A program made the translations under genes and the position numbers. The notes under the pieces were generated by a model, which was not told the DNA's origin, ran no database searches, and saw nothing but the letters and a program-made list of their open reading frames with translations. A DNA stretch of 64,000 bases, taken from the NCBI GenBank assembly GCA_018350325.1, contig JAEVLN010000011.1:1732449-1796448 (forward strand), in the 5' to 3' direction. This document shows, piece after piece, positions 53,301-63,897 of the stretch. How positions within the stretch are numbered: position 1 is the first letter of the stretch; every line of letters begins with the position of its first letter. Origin of the DNA: Globodera rostochiensis. Its lineage: Eukaryota > Nematoda > Chromadorea > Rhabditida > Heteroderidae.

Positions 53301-56300
53301 AGGCAAGTCAAGAATCGAGGCAAGTCAAGAGTAAGTAAAGTCAAGAGTCAAGGCAAGTTGAAATTCAACGCAAGTCAAGAGTCATGGCAAGTCAAGACTC
53401 AAAGAAGTCAAGAGTCAAGGCAACAGAAAAAATTTAAACAAAAAAAAGTTAAAGAGAATAAAGAGCGGTTGGGTGCCGTGAAGCGGCAGCCAAACGCTCG
53501 TCTACTATACTAAATCAGTGTGTCCTCCAGTATGTCACACTTTGAATGGATTTTTTATTGACACGAAAACTTTGGGTGGGTGGGTGTGAAAAATAAAAGA
53601 GCAAAAAAACCAAGAGAGAGTAGAAAGAGAGCGAGGGTCAGACTGTGTAGAATTGTTATTGCTTTGTTAAAAACAAACAAGCAGAGACATTTTTTACTTT
53701 AGTAAACAGCAATTTCAACACAATAATGGAAAATTTAACAAAAATCACATCAAGAATCCCGCTTTCCCATTTGTGACAGGATTTTTTTCAAAAAAAGGAA
53801 TTATCTACTTAGTTAAAAATAATTATTTCTTAAAATCGAGTAAGGCTCAGTGCAAGTCAAGGGTTAAGGCAAGTGTCAAATTAAGGCAAGAGTCAAAGCA
53901 AGTCGAGATTTAAGAGTGAAGTCAAGAGTAAGCTAAAACAAATAAGAGTCAGGGCAAAGTCAAGGCAAGTCAAATCAAGAGGCAGCGTCAAGGCAAGTCA
54001 AGAGTCAAATCAAGAGTCAGGGCAGCGTCAACGAAAGTCAAGAGTCAAATCAAGTCGAGATTCAAAACAAGTCGAGATTTAAGAGTCAAGTCAAGAGTAA
54101 GCCAAGGCAAGTAAGAGCAAGTCAAGAGTCAGGGCAGCGTCAAGGAAAGTCAAGAGTACAATCAAGAGTCAGGGCAGCGTCAACGAAAGCGAAGAGTCAA
54201 ATCAAGTCGAGATTCAAAACAAGTCGAGATAAGAGAAGGCAGTAAGAGTCAGGGCAACGTCAAGAGTCAAATCAAGTCGAGATTCAAAACAAGTCGAGAT
54301 TTAGAGTCATGTAGAGAGTAAGCAAAAGGCAAGTATAGGCAAGAGTCAAAGCAAGTCGAGGTTTAAGAGTCAATCAAGAGTAAGCCAAAGCAAGTAAGAG
54401 TCAGGGCAGCGTCAAGGCAAGTCAAGAGTCAAATCAAGGCAAGAGTCAAAGCAAGTCGAGGTTTAAGAGTCAATCAAAGTAAGCCAAAGCAAGTAAGAGT
54501 CAGGGCAGCGTCAAGGCAAGTCAAGAGTCAAATCAAGGCAAGAGTCAAAGCAAGTCGAGGTTTAAGAGTCAATCAAAGTAAGCCAAAGCAAGTAAGAGTC
54601 AGGGCAGCGTCAAGGCAAGTCAAGAGTCAAATCAAGGCAAGAGTCAAAGCAAGTCGAGATTAAGAGTCAAGTCAAGAGTAAGCCAAGGCAAATAAGAGTC
54701 AGGGCAGAATCAAGGCAAGTCAAGAGTCAGGGCAGCGTCAAGGCAAGTCAAGAGTCAAATTAAGGCAAGAGTCAAATCAAGAGTCATGGCAAAAGTTAAG
54801 ACAAGTAAAAGTCAGGGCAGTGTCAAGGCAAGACAAGAGTCAAATCAAGAGTCAGGGCAGCGTCGAGGCAAGTCAAGAGTCAGGGCAGCGTCAAGGCAAG
54901 TCAAGAGCAAATGAACTCGAGATTCAAAGCAAGTCGAGAGAGTCAAGGCAAGTCGAGATTTAAGAGTCAAGTCACGAGTCAAGTCAAGAGACAGGGCAAA
55001 AGTCAAGGCAAGAAAGAGTCAACAAGGTAAGTCGAGTCAAATCAAGGCAAGAGTCGGGGCAAAAATCAAGAGTCAAGGGAAGTCAAGAGACAAGGCAGGT
55101 CAAGAAGCAATGCAGTAAGCCCAAGAGTCAACGCAAGTCGAGATTCAATGCAAGCTAAGAGTCGTCAAGTCAAGAGTGAAAACAAGAAAAAGTGTTAAAG
55201 CATACGCGAGTTGAGAATCAGTGCAAGGCAAAGCAAGTCAAGATTCAACGCAAGCTAAGAGTAAATAAGAATCAAGCAAATCAAGATCAAGGCAAGTCGA
55301 GATTCGACGCACAAAATAAAGCAAGTAAAGAGTCAAAGCAAGAGTAAAGCTTAGGGTCAAGGAAAGTAAAGCAAGACAAGAGTCAAGGTAGTCGAGATCA
55401 AGGGGAAAAATGTATTCCAAAACATGAAAGACAATGAAGAGCGGTTGGGAGCCGCGAAGCGGCTCCCAGGCGCTCGTTAACTATACTAAATCGATGTGTA
55501 TGTTTGTCCTTTTTTGAATGAAATTTTTTTTGACACGAAAACATTTTTTGATGGGAGGAAAAAATAAGAGAGCAAAAAAACGAAGAGAGAGAAGAAAGAG
55601 AGCGAGGGATATATTGTGTAGAGTTGTTATTGCTTTGTTAAAAACAAACAAGCAAAGACATTTTTTGTACTTTAGTAAACAGCAATTTCAACATAATAAT
55701 GGAAAATTTAACAAAAATCACGTCAAGAAGAATCCAGTTTTCCCGTTTGTGATAGAATTATTTCAATAAAAGGGATTTATCTAAAAGTAATATGTCTTAA
55801 AATCGAGTCAAGGGTCAGTGCAAGTAAGTGTTAAGGCAAGTCAAGAGCCAAGTCAAGGCAGTCAAGAGTTTAGGCAAGTTAAGAGCCAAAGCAAGTCAAA
55901 TCAAGGCAGTCGAGCCAAGGCATCAAGATCCAAGGCAGTCGAGAGTCTAGGCTCAAGGCAGTCGAGCCAAGGCAAGTCAAGGCAGTCAAAAGTCTAGGCA
56001 AGTCAAGATTCATTCACAAGCCAAGTCAAGAGTCAAGGCAGTCGAGCCAAGGCAAGTCAAGGCAGTCAAAAGTCTAGGCAAGTCAAGATTCATTCACGAG
56101 CCAAGTCAAGAGTCAAGGCAGTCGAGCCTTTAAGAGTCAAAGCAAGTCAAGAGCCAGGGTAAGTCAGAGCAAGTCGAGATTCAACGCAAGCCAAGAGTCA
56201 AATCAAGAGTCAGGGCAAAATTAAGGCAAGAGTAAAAGTCGAAACAAATCGAGATTCAATCACGAGTCAGGAAGAGTCAGAGCAAGAGTCAAGGCAAGTC

Positions 56301-59300
56301 AAGAGTTGAGCAAGTCAAGGCAAGTCAAGAATCAAAGCAAGTCAAGAGTCAAGGCATGTCGAAATTCAAGTCGAGTCAGGGCAGAGTCAACAAGTCAAAA
56401 GTCAAATCAAGAGTCAGAGCAAGAGTCAAGGCAAGTCAAGAATCAAAGCAAGACGAAATTCAACTCAAGTCAAGAGTCAGGGCAGAGTCAAGGCAAGTCA
56501 AGAGTCAAATCAAGAGTCAAAGCAAGTCATGAGTCAAAGCAAGTTGAAATTCAACTCAAGTCAAGAGTCAGGGCAAGCGTCAAAGCAAGCCAAGAGTCAA
56601 ATCAAGAGTCTAAGCAAGTCAAGAGTCAAAGCAAGTCGAGATTAAGAGTCAAGTCAAGAGTAAGCCAAGGCAAATAAGAGTCAGGGCAGAATCAAGGCAA
56701 GTCAAGAGTCAGGGCAGCGTCAAGGCAAGTCAAGAGTCAAATTAAGGCAAGAGTCAAATCAAGAGTCATGGCAAAAGTTAAGACAAGTAAAAGTCAGGGC
56801 AGTGTCAAGGCAAGACAAGAGTCAAATCAAGAGTCAGGGCAGCGTCGAGGCAAGTCAAGAGTCAGGGCAGCGTCAAGGCAAGTCAAGAGCAAATGAACTC
56901 GAGATTCAAAGCAAGTCGAGAGAGTCAAGGCAAGTCGAGATTTAAGAGTCAAGTCACGAGTCAAGTCAAGAGACAGGGCAAAAGTCAAGGCAAGAAAGAG
57001 TCAACAAGGTAAGTCGAGTCAAATCAAGGCAAGAGTCGGGGCAAAAATCAAGAGTCAAGGGAAGTCAAGAGACAAGGCAGGTCAAGAAGCAATGCAGTAA
57101 GCCCAAGAGTCAACGCAAGTCGAGATTCAATGCAAGCTAAGAGTCGTCAAGTCAAGAGTGAAAACAAGAAAAAGTGTTAAAGCATACGCGAGTTGAGAAT
57201 CAGTGCAAGGCAAAGCAAGTCAAGATTCAACGCAAGCTAAGAGTAAATAAGAATCAAGCAAATCAAGATCAAGGCAAGTCGAGATTCGACGCACAAAATA
57301 AAGCAAGTAAAGAGTCAAAGCAAGAGTAAAGCTTAGGGTCAAGGAAAGTAAAGCAAGACAAGAGTCAAGGTAGTCGAGATCAAGGGGAAAAATGTATTCC
57401 AAAACATGAAAGACAATGAAGAGCGGTTGGGAGCCGCGAAGCGGCTCCCAGGCGCTCGTTAACTATACTAAATCGATGTGTATGTTTGTCCTTTTTTGAA
57501 TGAAATTTTTTTTGACACGAAAACATTTTTTGATGGGAGGAAAAAATAAGAGAGCAAAAAAACGAAGAGAGAGAAGAAAGAGAGCGAGGGATATATTGTG
57601 TAGAGTTGTTATTGCTTTGTTAAAAACAAACAAGCAAAGACATTTTTTGTACTTTAGTAAACAGCAATTTCAACATAATAATGGAAAATTTAACAAAAAT
57701 CACGTCAAGAAGAATCCAGTTTTCCCGTTTGTGATAGAATTATTTCAATAAAAGGGATTTATCTAAAAGTAATATGTCTTAAAATCGAGTCAAGGGTCAG
57801 TGCAAGTAAGTGTTAAGGCAAGTCAAGAGCCAAGTCAAGGCAGTCAAGAGTTTAGGCAAGTTAAGAGCCAAAGCAAGTCAAATCAAGGCAGTCGAGCCAA
57901 GGCATCAAGATCCAAGGCAGTCGAGAGTCTAGGCTCAAGGCAGTCGAGCCAAGGCAAGTCAAGGCAGTCAAAAGTCTAGGCAAGTCAAGATTCATTCACA
58001 AGCCAAGTCAAGAGTCAAGGCAGTCGAGCCAAGGCAAGTCAAGGCAGTCAAAAGTCTAGGCAAGTCAAGATTCATTCACGAGCCAAGTCAAGAGTCAAGG
58101 CAGTCGAGCCTTTAAGAGTCAAAGCAAGTCAAGAGCCAGGGTAAGTCAGAGCAAGTCGAGATTCAACGCAAGCCAAGAGTCAAATCAAGAGTCAGGGCAA
58201 AATTAAGGCAAGAGTAAAAGTCGAAACAAATCGAGATTCAATCACGAGTCAGGAAGAGTCAGAGCAAGAGTCAAGGCAAGTCAAGAGTTGAGCAAGTCAA
58301 GGCAAGTCAAGAATCAAAGCAAGTCAAGAGTCAAGGCATGTCGAAATTCAAGTCGAGTCAGGGCAGAGTCAACAAGTCAAAAGTCAAATCAAGAGTCAGA
58401 GCAAGAGTCAAGGCAAGTCAAGAATCAAAGCAAGACGAAATTCAACTCAAGTCAAGAGTCAGGGCAGAGTCAAGGCAAGTCAAGAGTCAAATCAAGAGTC
58501 AAAGCAAGTCATGAGTCAAAGCAAGTTGAAATTCAACTCAAGTCAAGAGTCAGGGCAAGCGTCAAAGCAAGCCAAGAGTCAAATCAAGAGTCTAAGCAAG
58601 TCAAGAGTCAAAGCAAGTTGAGACTCAATCACGAGTTGAGTCAAGAGTCAGGCAAGAGTCAAGTCAAGAATCAAGGCAAGTCAAGAGTAAGTAAAGTCAA
58701 GAGCCAAGGCAAGTCGAAATTCAACGCAAGTCAAGAGTCATGGCAAGTCAAGACTCAAATAAGTCAAGAGTCAAGGCAACAGAAAAAAATTTAAACAAAA
58801 AAATTAAAGAGAACAAAGAGCGGTTGGGTGCCGCGAAGCGGCAGCCAAACGCTCGTATGGACTAAAAAACGCGATTTGCCAATGATTTAAATTTCATTTG
58901 CATTTTGACATTGGCCTTTCGTCCTGACACGCGACCGTTAATTTAAACTCACTTTTATGTAGCGGAGTGCGCCCCGGAGAAGCTTTGTTGGTCAATGGCG
59001 AATTGGTGAATGTGAACAAACACGTGGGTTAAATTAAATTAAATATATTATTTTTAAATATAATTTAAGCTGTTGGCTGGTTATTCAACATTTTTCCGAA
59101 CTTTGTTTTTTGGAGAGAATGCCGAAGAAATGCCAAAAGTTCAAATTGACGAGGTTCCGGATGCCGTCGATAATTTCGAACGACTTATCGCCACAATGGA
59201 CCCACTGAACGTGGATTTGGACGGTACAAAAATTGTTTTGCTGATTTGTTTAATATTGTTTTAATTGTTTTGGGCTGTTTTTTGATTGTAATTTCTACAC

Positions 59301-59703
59301 AAATAATTGTAAATCAAAGCATTTTTAAAATAAATCCATTCGAGAATTGCCAAATATTTCAGATGAATGCATTGAGAACGTTTTGATGTTGGCTAACCGC
59401 TTTTTGTTGTGCCCTGTTGAGATGCGTTGCGTTGAGTTTCTGGTGACGAAAAGCAAAAAGTCGGCCATTTGTAAATTCCGATTGGCACACCAATGCGGCA
59501 TTATTGGCATGAAAGTCCAAAATCCAATTTCTAATAAAATTTAATTCAATAAATTTCAGAAGAAAATTTTGAAGGAGATGACCAGGGAAGACTTTTCAAT
59601 TTCTGGAGTTTACATCGACAATCTTTATGAAATCAAGAAATTGGGTGATGGAGAAATTGAGGCACTGCGAGAACGCCACAAAAAGCTGTTCGGCACTAAA
59701 TGA
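50364..59703 (+). CDS. MATH-BTB protein (cullin-3 adaptor type), 330 aa, with a 7.9-kb intron
   Basis: MATH-BTB proteins bind substrates through MATH and cullin-3 through BTB. Exons: 50364-50403, 50464-50655, 50724-50878, 50929-51023, 58963-59023, 59070-59223, 59363-59514, 59560-59703; all phases match, giving 330 codons plus stop. [104 protein letters not shown], then [15 protein letters not shown] and a BACK-like C-terminal helical part. The MATH half ends MP in phase 2 (51023) and the BTB half resumes with the missing base and [13 protein letters not shown] at 58963. Intron 4 (51024-58962) contains four repeat elements; the other introns are 46-139 bp. Confidence 0.9.
51575..53504. mobile_element. 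Hairpin-ended minisatellite element, unit A
   Basis: Starts CTATACTAAATCAGTGTGTC, has a conserved head of about 320 bp, then a degenerate array of GTCAAGGCAA/AGTCAAGAGTCAAGGCA repeats. It ends with a strong hairpin (GAGCGGTTGGGTGCCG paired with CGGCAGCCAAACGCTC, 53464-53500). Head motif, internal minisatellite and 3' hairpin resemble Helitron/Helentron-derived elements. No transposase. Confidence 0.65.
53505..55480. mobile_element. Hairpin-ended minisatellite element, unit B
   Basis: Same head (CTATACTAAATCAGTGTGTC, slightly diverged), an array with many GTCAGGGCAGCGTCAAGGCA variants, and a 3' hairpin GAGCGGTTGGGAGCCGC with GCGGCTCCCAGGCGCTC. Directly abuts unit A. Confidence 0.65.
55481..57462. 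mobile_element. Hairpin-ended minisatellite element, unit C (recombinant)
   Basis: Its head matches unit D (CTATACTAAATCGATGTGTA) and its tail matches unit B, as expected if units recombined. It is part of a 1982-bp direct duplication with breakpoints inside the array (see findings). Confidence 0.65.
57463..58857. mobile_element. Hairpin-ended minisatellite element, unit D
   Basis: Head as unit C, shorter array, tail hairpin GAGCGGTTGGGTGCCGC with GCGGCAGCCAAACGCTC (58818-58854) like unit A. It ends about 105 bp before the BTB exon. Confidence 0.65.
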
Positions 59704-60382
59704 GGGCGGGAGAAATTTGATCAAGCCATTTTAATTTTTTTTGAATTCGTCAATTTCTTTTGACTTTATTCTCATTATAATTTTTTATTTTTTGAATGAA
59801 AGAATGGATCAAACAGTGATTCGTTTTCCATGTGTTTTAAATTATAAAAATTATAAGAATAGGCACTGAAAATAATTTTAAATTTGCCGGACCACGCGGT
59901 AAAAAATTTGGGCCAATTTTTGTTTAGCAAATTGACACAAATTTGCAACTTTCGAGACCATTTTAGTGCCTAAAAGTCCGATCCTTTGCGACACATGGCT
60001 CAAGAAGCACTTTTATTGGCACAGAACTTCGAATATGAAGAAAAAAATTGGCAGTTATCGTGTACACAATAAAATGATCAGAACAAATTTACATGGAAAC
60101 CCCCTCGAAATGCTTGATCAAAATCAATCAAATTTTGAGATTTTAGCAAGAAAAAACCAATCTCGAAATTTCATTCGTGAAGTTATGATTGAATTTCGAG
60201 TCGGTATTGGACCCCTGAACAGTTTCTGGGGGGTTTTTTTTGGGGTTGAACAGGACGGACACTTTTCGGGATGCCGACCGGCGGACACATCACATGATGC
60301 CGTCCGTCCGTCTGAACATGAATTCCGGTCTCTCTCTAATTCGAGCCCCCCGAGTCGGTCGTGTTCAAATTCATTCATTCGT
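59704..60382. other. Convergent 3' region of MATH-BTB and TGF-beta genes
   Basis: Between the MATH-BTB stop and the TGF-beta stop on opposite strands. A minus-strand AATAAA at 60017-60012 may serve the TGF-beta gene. No other gene seen. Confidence 0.5.
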
Positions 60383-63300
60383 TCATCTACAGCCACAAGA
60401 GAGCACCACCATCCGCGGGTAGTTCTTCAGCACCACATTGTCCCGTTCGTCAAAGTACAGCAATGTCAACGAGTCAAACTGCTCCGGTGCGCAACAAACT
60501 GCAGGCAGCAGTGGTTGTGTTGCTGATACTGCTCGAACTTCTCGTCGTCGTTGTTGTTGTTGTTGTTGTTTTGCAATTAGCGATTGGAGAATGGCATGGT
60601 TAGAAGGGTTGGATTCCTTGATGGTGTTTTTGAAAAGTATTTAAATGAAAATATAAATTAAAAATATCTTCTTCAAAATTTTGCAACAATTTTAATGGAA
60701 TAATTTTATTTACTTAAAAATATTTAATAATTTCTATTAATATTTATTTTTATGTTAAATTTTGTTGTCACGCACATTTTCCAACGGATAGTCGCAATGT
60801 CCTCCACAAAAGCCGGCCTCAAAACTTTTTGGCGCAATGATCCGATCTGACCAACCCAATTCACGGAAGTCCACGGACAAATTATGCCAAGCACATCGCT
60901 GAACGATATGCCAACAATTTAAACAAATCAAAACAAATTTATGTGAACTTTCAAATAAATTGACCAAAAACAAAAACTGACTTCCGACTTTGGTGCCGAC
61001 CCTTCCTCATTTTCCGTCTGTTCCATTACAAAAAGTTTGGTCTCATCATTTCCAGTGCCAATGGCGTCATCGTTGGTGTCATTTCCGTCTAAAAATTTAA
61101 AAAAAAATGATACAAAATTGGAGGACTTTTCGATCCTACAAATTAAAATTTTTGAAATTTTTTGGTTGATATATTCATATTCACCAATTTAGGAATCAAT
61201 GTTTAGAAACAAAATTAAAAATTAAATCTGATGAATGTATTGTAAATATGGGACCCTTTTCTCGTTCTATCCAATAGCCATGGTCGCGCAAGCCCCGAAT
61301 GTCGTTCAATGATGTTCCGGCATTTGGACTTTGCAACAACAATTTGCTCCGCCTATGCAATGGCATCCGTTGCCATGGCGAATAGGGCGTGCCAAAACCC
61401 AACATCGGGTCGTTGGGGTCAAAGCCGGGGTATTTTGGCTTTGATTTTGACTTCCGACTCTTCTGCAAAACATCAGAAAAAAATTGTTTTTTTGTAGGAA
61501 ATTCGCAATTTTCCCACCACTTTTCTGCGTCGGTTCAACCGCCGTAAAGTGCCAAAAGCGTGTCTATCGACGGCATTATTTTCTTGCGACTTTTGCCCTT
61601 CGGGCGCAGCAACGTTCTCATTGCCTTTGGCCATACCATAGGAAAAATATTCCGCCGTTTTGCGCACTGTCTCCATATGGTGCCGAACGTGCTCATCATC
61701 TTCAGAGTCGCATAAATTAAAAAATTTGCATGAATGCTACATACAGTATGCCAATCGTCCAAAAAAGTTCCTTCCTACCATAATCAGTTAACGTTGCTCG
61801 AATGTCGCGCTTTGCGCGTGGCCATTTGTCCCAAGCGTTTTTTGCTGACGACGACGGCACTTTGTTGCCGCCAAATGCTTCTGTGTAGACAACCAAAAAC
61901 GGGCGGTGGTTGTGGACAAAACGCTTCAGCTGCGCCTCATCAAGCGGTTTACGGTAGTGGGTGAGCTGCACGGGTGTACGGTAGAAAAAAACAATGGTTC
62001 GTAATTCTCGACGGTGCCTTAGGCAATTTGAGAATTTTTCTCAGTCCCGAAAATCCCGAAAAAAATCTTCGGGTTTGGTCAGAAATCCGGATTCCGACCA
62101 TTCATTTTTGGACGGGATTGGATCTTTCGGAATTTAGCCAAAACGTTAAACGGTTTGGCCACTCTCTACTCAATTCGGATCATTGAAATTTGGCAAATGA
62201 CTTAAAATACAAAAACTGCGTTCTTTTTTGAGTCTTCTTAAGTTTTGGCGTTAGGTAACACTTTCGAGATTCTTCGACTTTTTGTGCTGCTTTACACTGA
62301 TGTGCAGTTCATGACGCTCGTCCATCGACGCGTACAGCATCGGTGTCATCGCATCAAACACGGTCCAGCCCGGAGTGTGCACGTTGTGGTGGTTATGGTC
62401 GTCGTCCGCAACATTTTGGTCCAACCCCAACGCAATTTTCCGACTCGGCCAAATTGGACCGCCCGTCCAATTTGTGGATTTTTTTGAATTTTTTGCAATT
62501 TTCTGTGCCCAGTCGTCACTGTTGCACACAAATTGGACAATTTGAAGCGCCGCCGATCTTTTCACATCCAAAAAGGCTTCCAATTGGCCATAAAGGTGCA
62601 GCTCGGCACGTACATACTGAAAATGTTGTTTTAAATAACGCAACAAATGGATCCATAAAAGGAGGGACGGCTTGTTGTGGGACGCCCCGGTAGCTCAAAC
62701 AGAAAGATCCATTGGCATTTGGGTGTGATCACCGCACCTCGGGGTCGAGGGTTCAATTCCCGCCCGGGGGGTTACCCATTTTGTGCCTATTTCTTACTGA
62801 AAAGGTACGGCTGGTGGAACGCCCCGTTTCTCAACAGGAAAAGCCATGGCATTTGGGCTGATCACCACGCCGTGAGGGTCGTGGGTTAGATTCCCGAGTT
62901 TTCGCTATTTCTAATTTAAACATTTTCAATACAATAATTGGACCTAAACGCCCATTTTCGCCTCTTCTGGGCCCCTACAAGACTTATAAGCCCCTCTTTA
63001 ACCAACCCTTTCTGTCGATTTCAATTTGTTCAGTGCAAATTTTAGTCCCCATCCAACCGCAGTGCCTTTGCCATTTTTGTTTGGAATGCCTTCACATTTC
63101 TTCACTAAAATTTTTAATTACATTCTCAGGGGAAAACATTTTTCTGCCCAAAAATTTGTTTCCACAAATTTCCTTAATTTTGACAAAAAGATGGCATCCC
63201 CGAATATACCATATGCCGCTTCTCAATTTGGACAAAACGAGTGCCAATGTTTATTTGCCAACAAATGGAAGTCCAAATCGCGGAAATCCCCTTTTTACAA

Positions 63301-63831
63301 CCCTTCTAAGCCAATGAGAGGAGGGGGGGGGGGGCACTCAAAAGTCCGTCCTTCAACGAAAATTTATATTTAAGAAGTTCGAATTACAATGAGATTGATC
63401 GATCTGCGAATAAACATATCACATTTTATTATAACAACAGATCAGAAAAATTCTGAATTGTAAAAATTTCCTAAAAAATTTGGAACAAATCGAAACGCTT
63501 TTCGTTTTCCACTGACGCCTTCGGCAGTGCCGGACGGACACGCAAAAAACGGACAAAAAAATTTTCCCGGTGCCCGCCCACCTGCAACGGTTGGAGTGTA
63601 GCCAACGGCACTGCTTCCAATGCCGCCATCACCGCGCTCAAAGCGATGGAACAGTTTTTGCATAAAATAAATTTCGGACGATTTGGGGGTTGGCGGGTGG
63701 TGGTGGTGGTGGTGGTGCATGGCACAATTCCATTTTGGAAGAAGAACAACGAAAAGTAGGGGAAAAAGAAGGAAAATTGATGAGAAAAAGGAGTTGCGGA
63801 GGGGGGAGAAGAAGTTCGAGCAGTTGTTCAT
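60383..63831 (-). CDS. TGF-beta superfamily ligand (BMP3/GDF10-like), 567 aa
   Basis: Secreted dimeric signalling ligand. Minus-strand exons 63831-63487, 62616-62296, 61965-61779, 61699-61521, 61462-61255, 61088-60982, 60898-60776, 60616-60383; phases match. Exon 1 encodes a hydrophobic signal segment (SSIFLLFPLLFVVLLPKW), a His run and FMQKLFHRFERGDGG. Prodomain: YVRAELHLYGQLEAFLDVKR, GWTVFDAMTPML. Basic sites NRRRK/KSRKSK may be processing sites. The mature knot has all seven cysteines: RCAWHNLSVDFRELGWSDRI, FCGGHC, CC, SCGCR. An unusual QQQQQQRRR insert (a CAA microsatellite) lies between the third and fourth knot cysteines. Donors at 63486 and 61254 are weak, so exon 1 and exon 5 edges are less certain. 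A BMP3/GDF10-like relation is suggested by NVVLKNYPRMVV and PKSFEAGFC. Confidence 0.85.
62690..62772 (+). other. tRNA-like sequence 1 in an intron of the TGF-beta gene
   Basis: CCCCGGTAGCTCAAACAG resembles an A-box region and GGTCGAGGGTTCAATTCCCG contains a B-box. The long arm between them resembles a class II tRNA, but stems pair poorly. Probably a tRNA-derived repeat (SINE-like). A second copy follows at 62812-62893. Confidence 0.4.
62812..62893 (+). other. tRNA-like sequence 2
   Basis: Diverged repeat of 62690-62772: GGAACGCCCCGTTTCTCAAC, GGCATTTGGGCTGATCACCA, then GTGGGTTAGATTCCCG as a degenerate B box. Tandem placement about 120 bp apart supports a repeat family. Confidence 0.38.
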
Positions 63832-63888
63832 GGCATGCGCACAGTTTTTTTGTTGTTTGTTTGTAGCTAACTTTGATCTTTAATTGGC

Positions 63889-63897
63889 TTTTATATA
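63889..63897 (-). promoter_or_regulatory. TATA box of the TGF-beta gene
   Basis: The minus strand TATATAAAA lies about 58 bp upstream of the proposed ATG at 63831, at a spacing suitable for a short 5' leader. Confidence 0.45.

Noticed and set aside
55238..57402. Two identical 60-codon minus-strand frames ([20 protein letters not shown]...)
   Set aside because: Complement of the same repeat array duplicated by 1982 bp; hydrophobic appearance comes from the array composition.
51629..57751. Recurrent + strand frame in the unit heads ([23 protein letters not shown]...)
   Set aside because: The head is conserved because the elements are copies, not because of coding. The frame changes length and end between units and is lost in unit B.
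52818..58794. Open frames of [15 protein letters not shown] repeats on the + strand
   Set aside because: Low-complexity products of the AGTCAAGGCA array inside the MATH-BTB intron. They break and restart with repeat phase and have no supporting signals.
62690..62893. Pair of functional class II tRNAs
   Set aside because: Anticodon and acceptor stems pair poorly, the two copies diverge in stem positions without compensation, and both lie inside an intron as a repeat-like pair.
63512..63583. Extra intron inside exon 1 of the TGF-beta gene (GTGGGCG...GGCGTCAG)
   Set aside because: Splicing it out gives a prodomain-like VENEKRFDL segment but puts the exon end out of phase with the next exon; kept as an alternative only.
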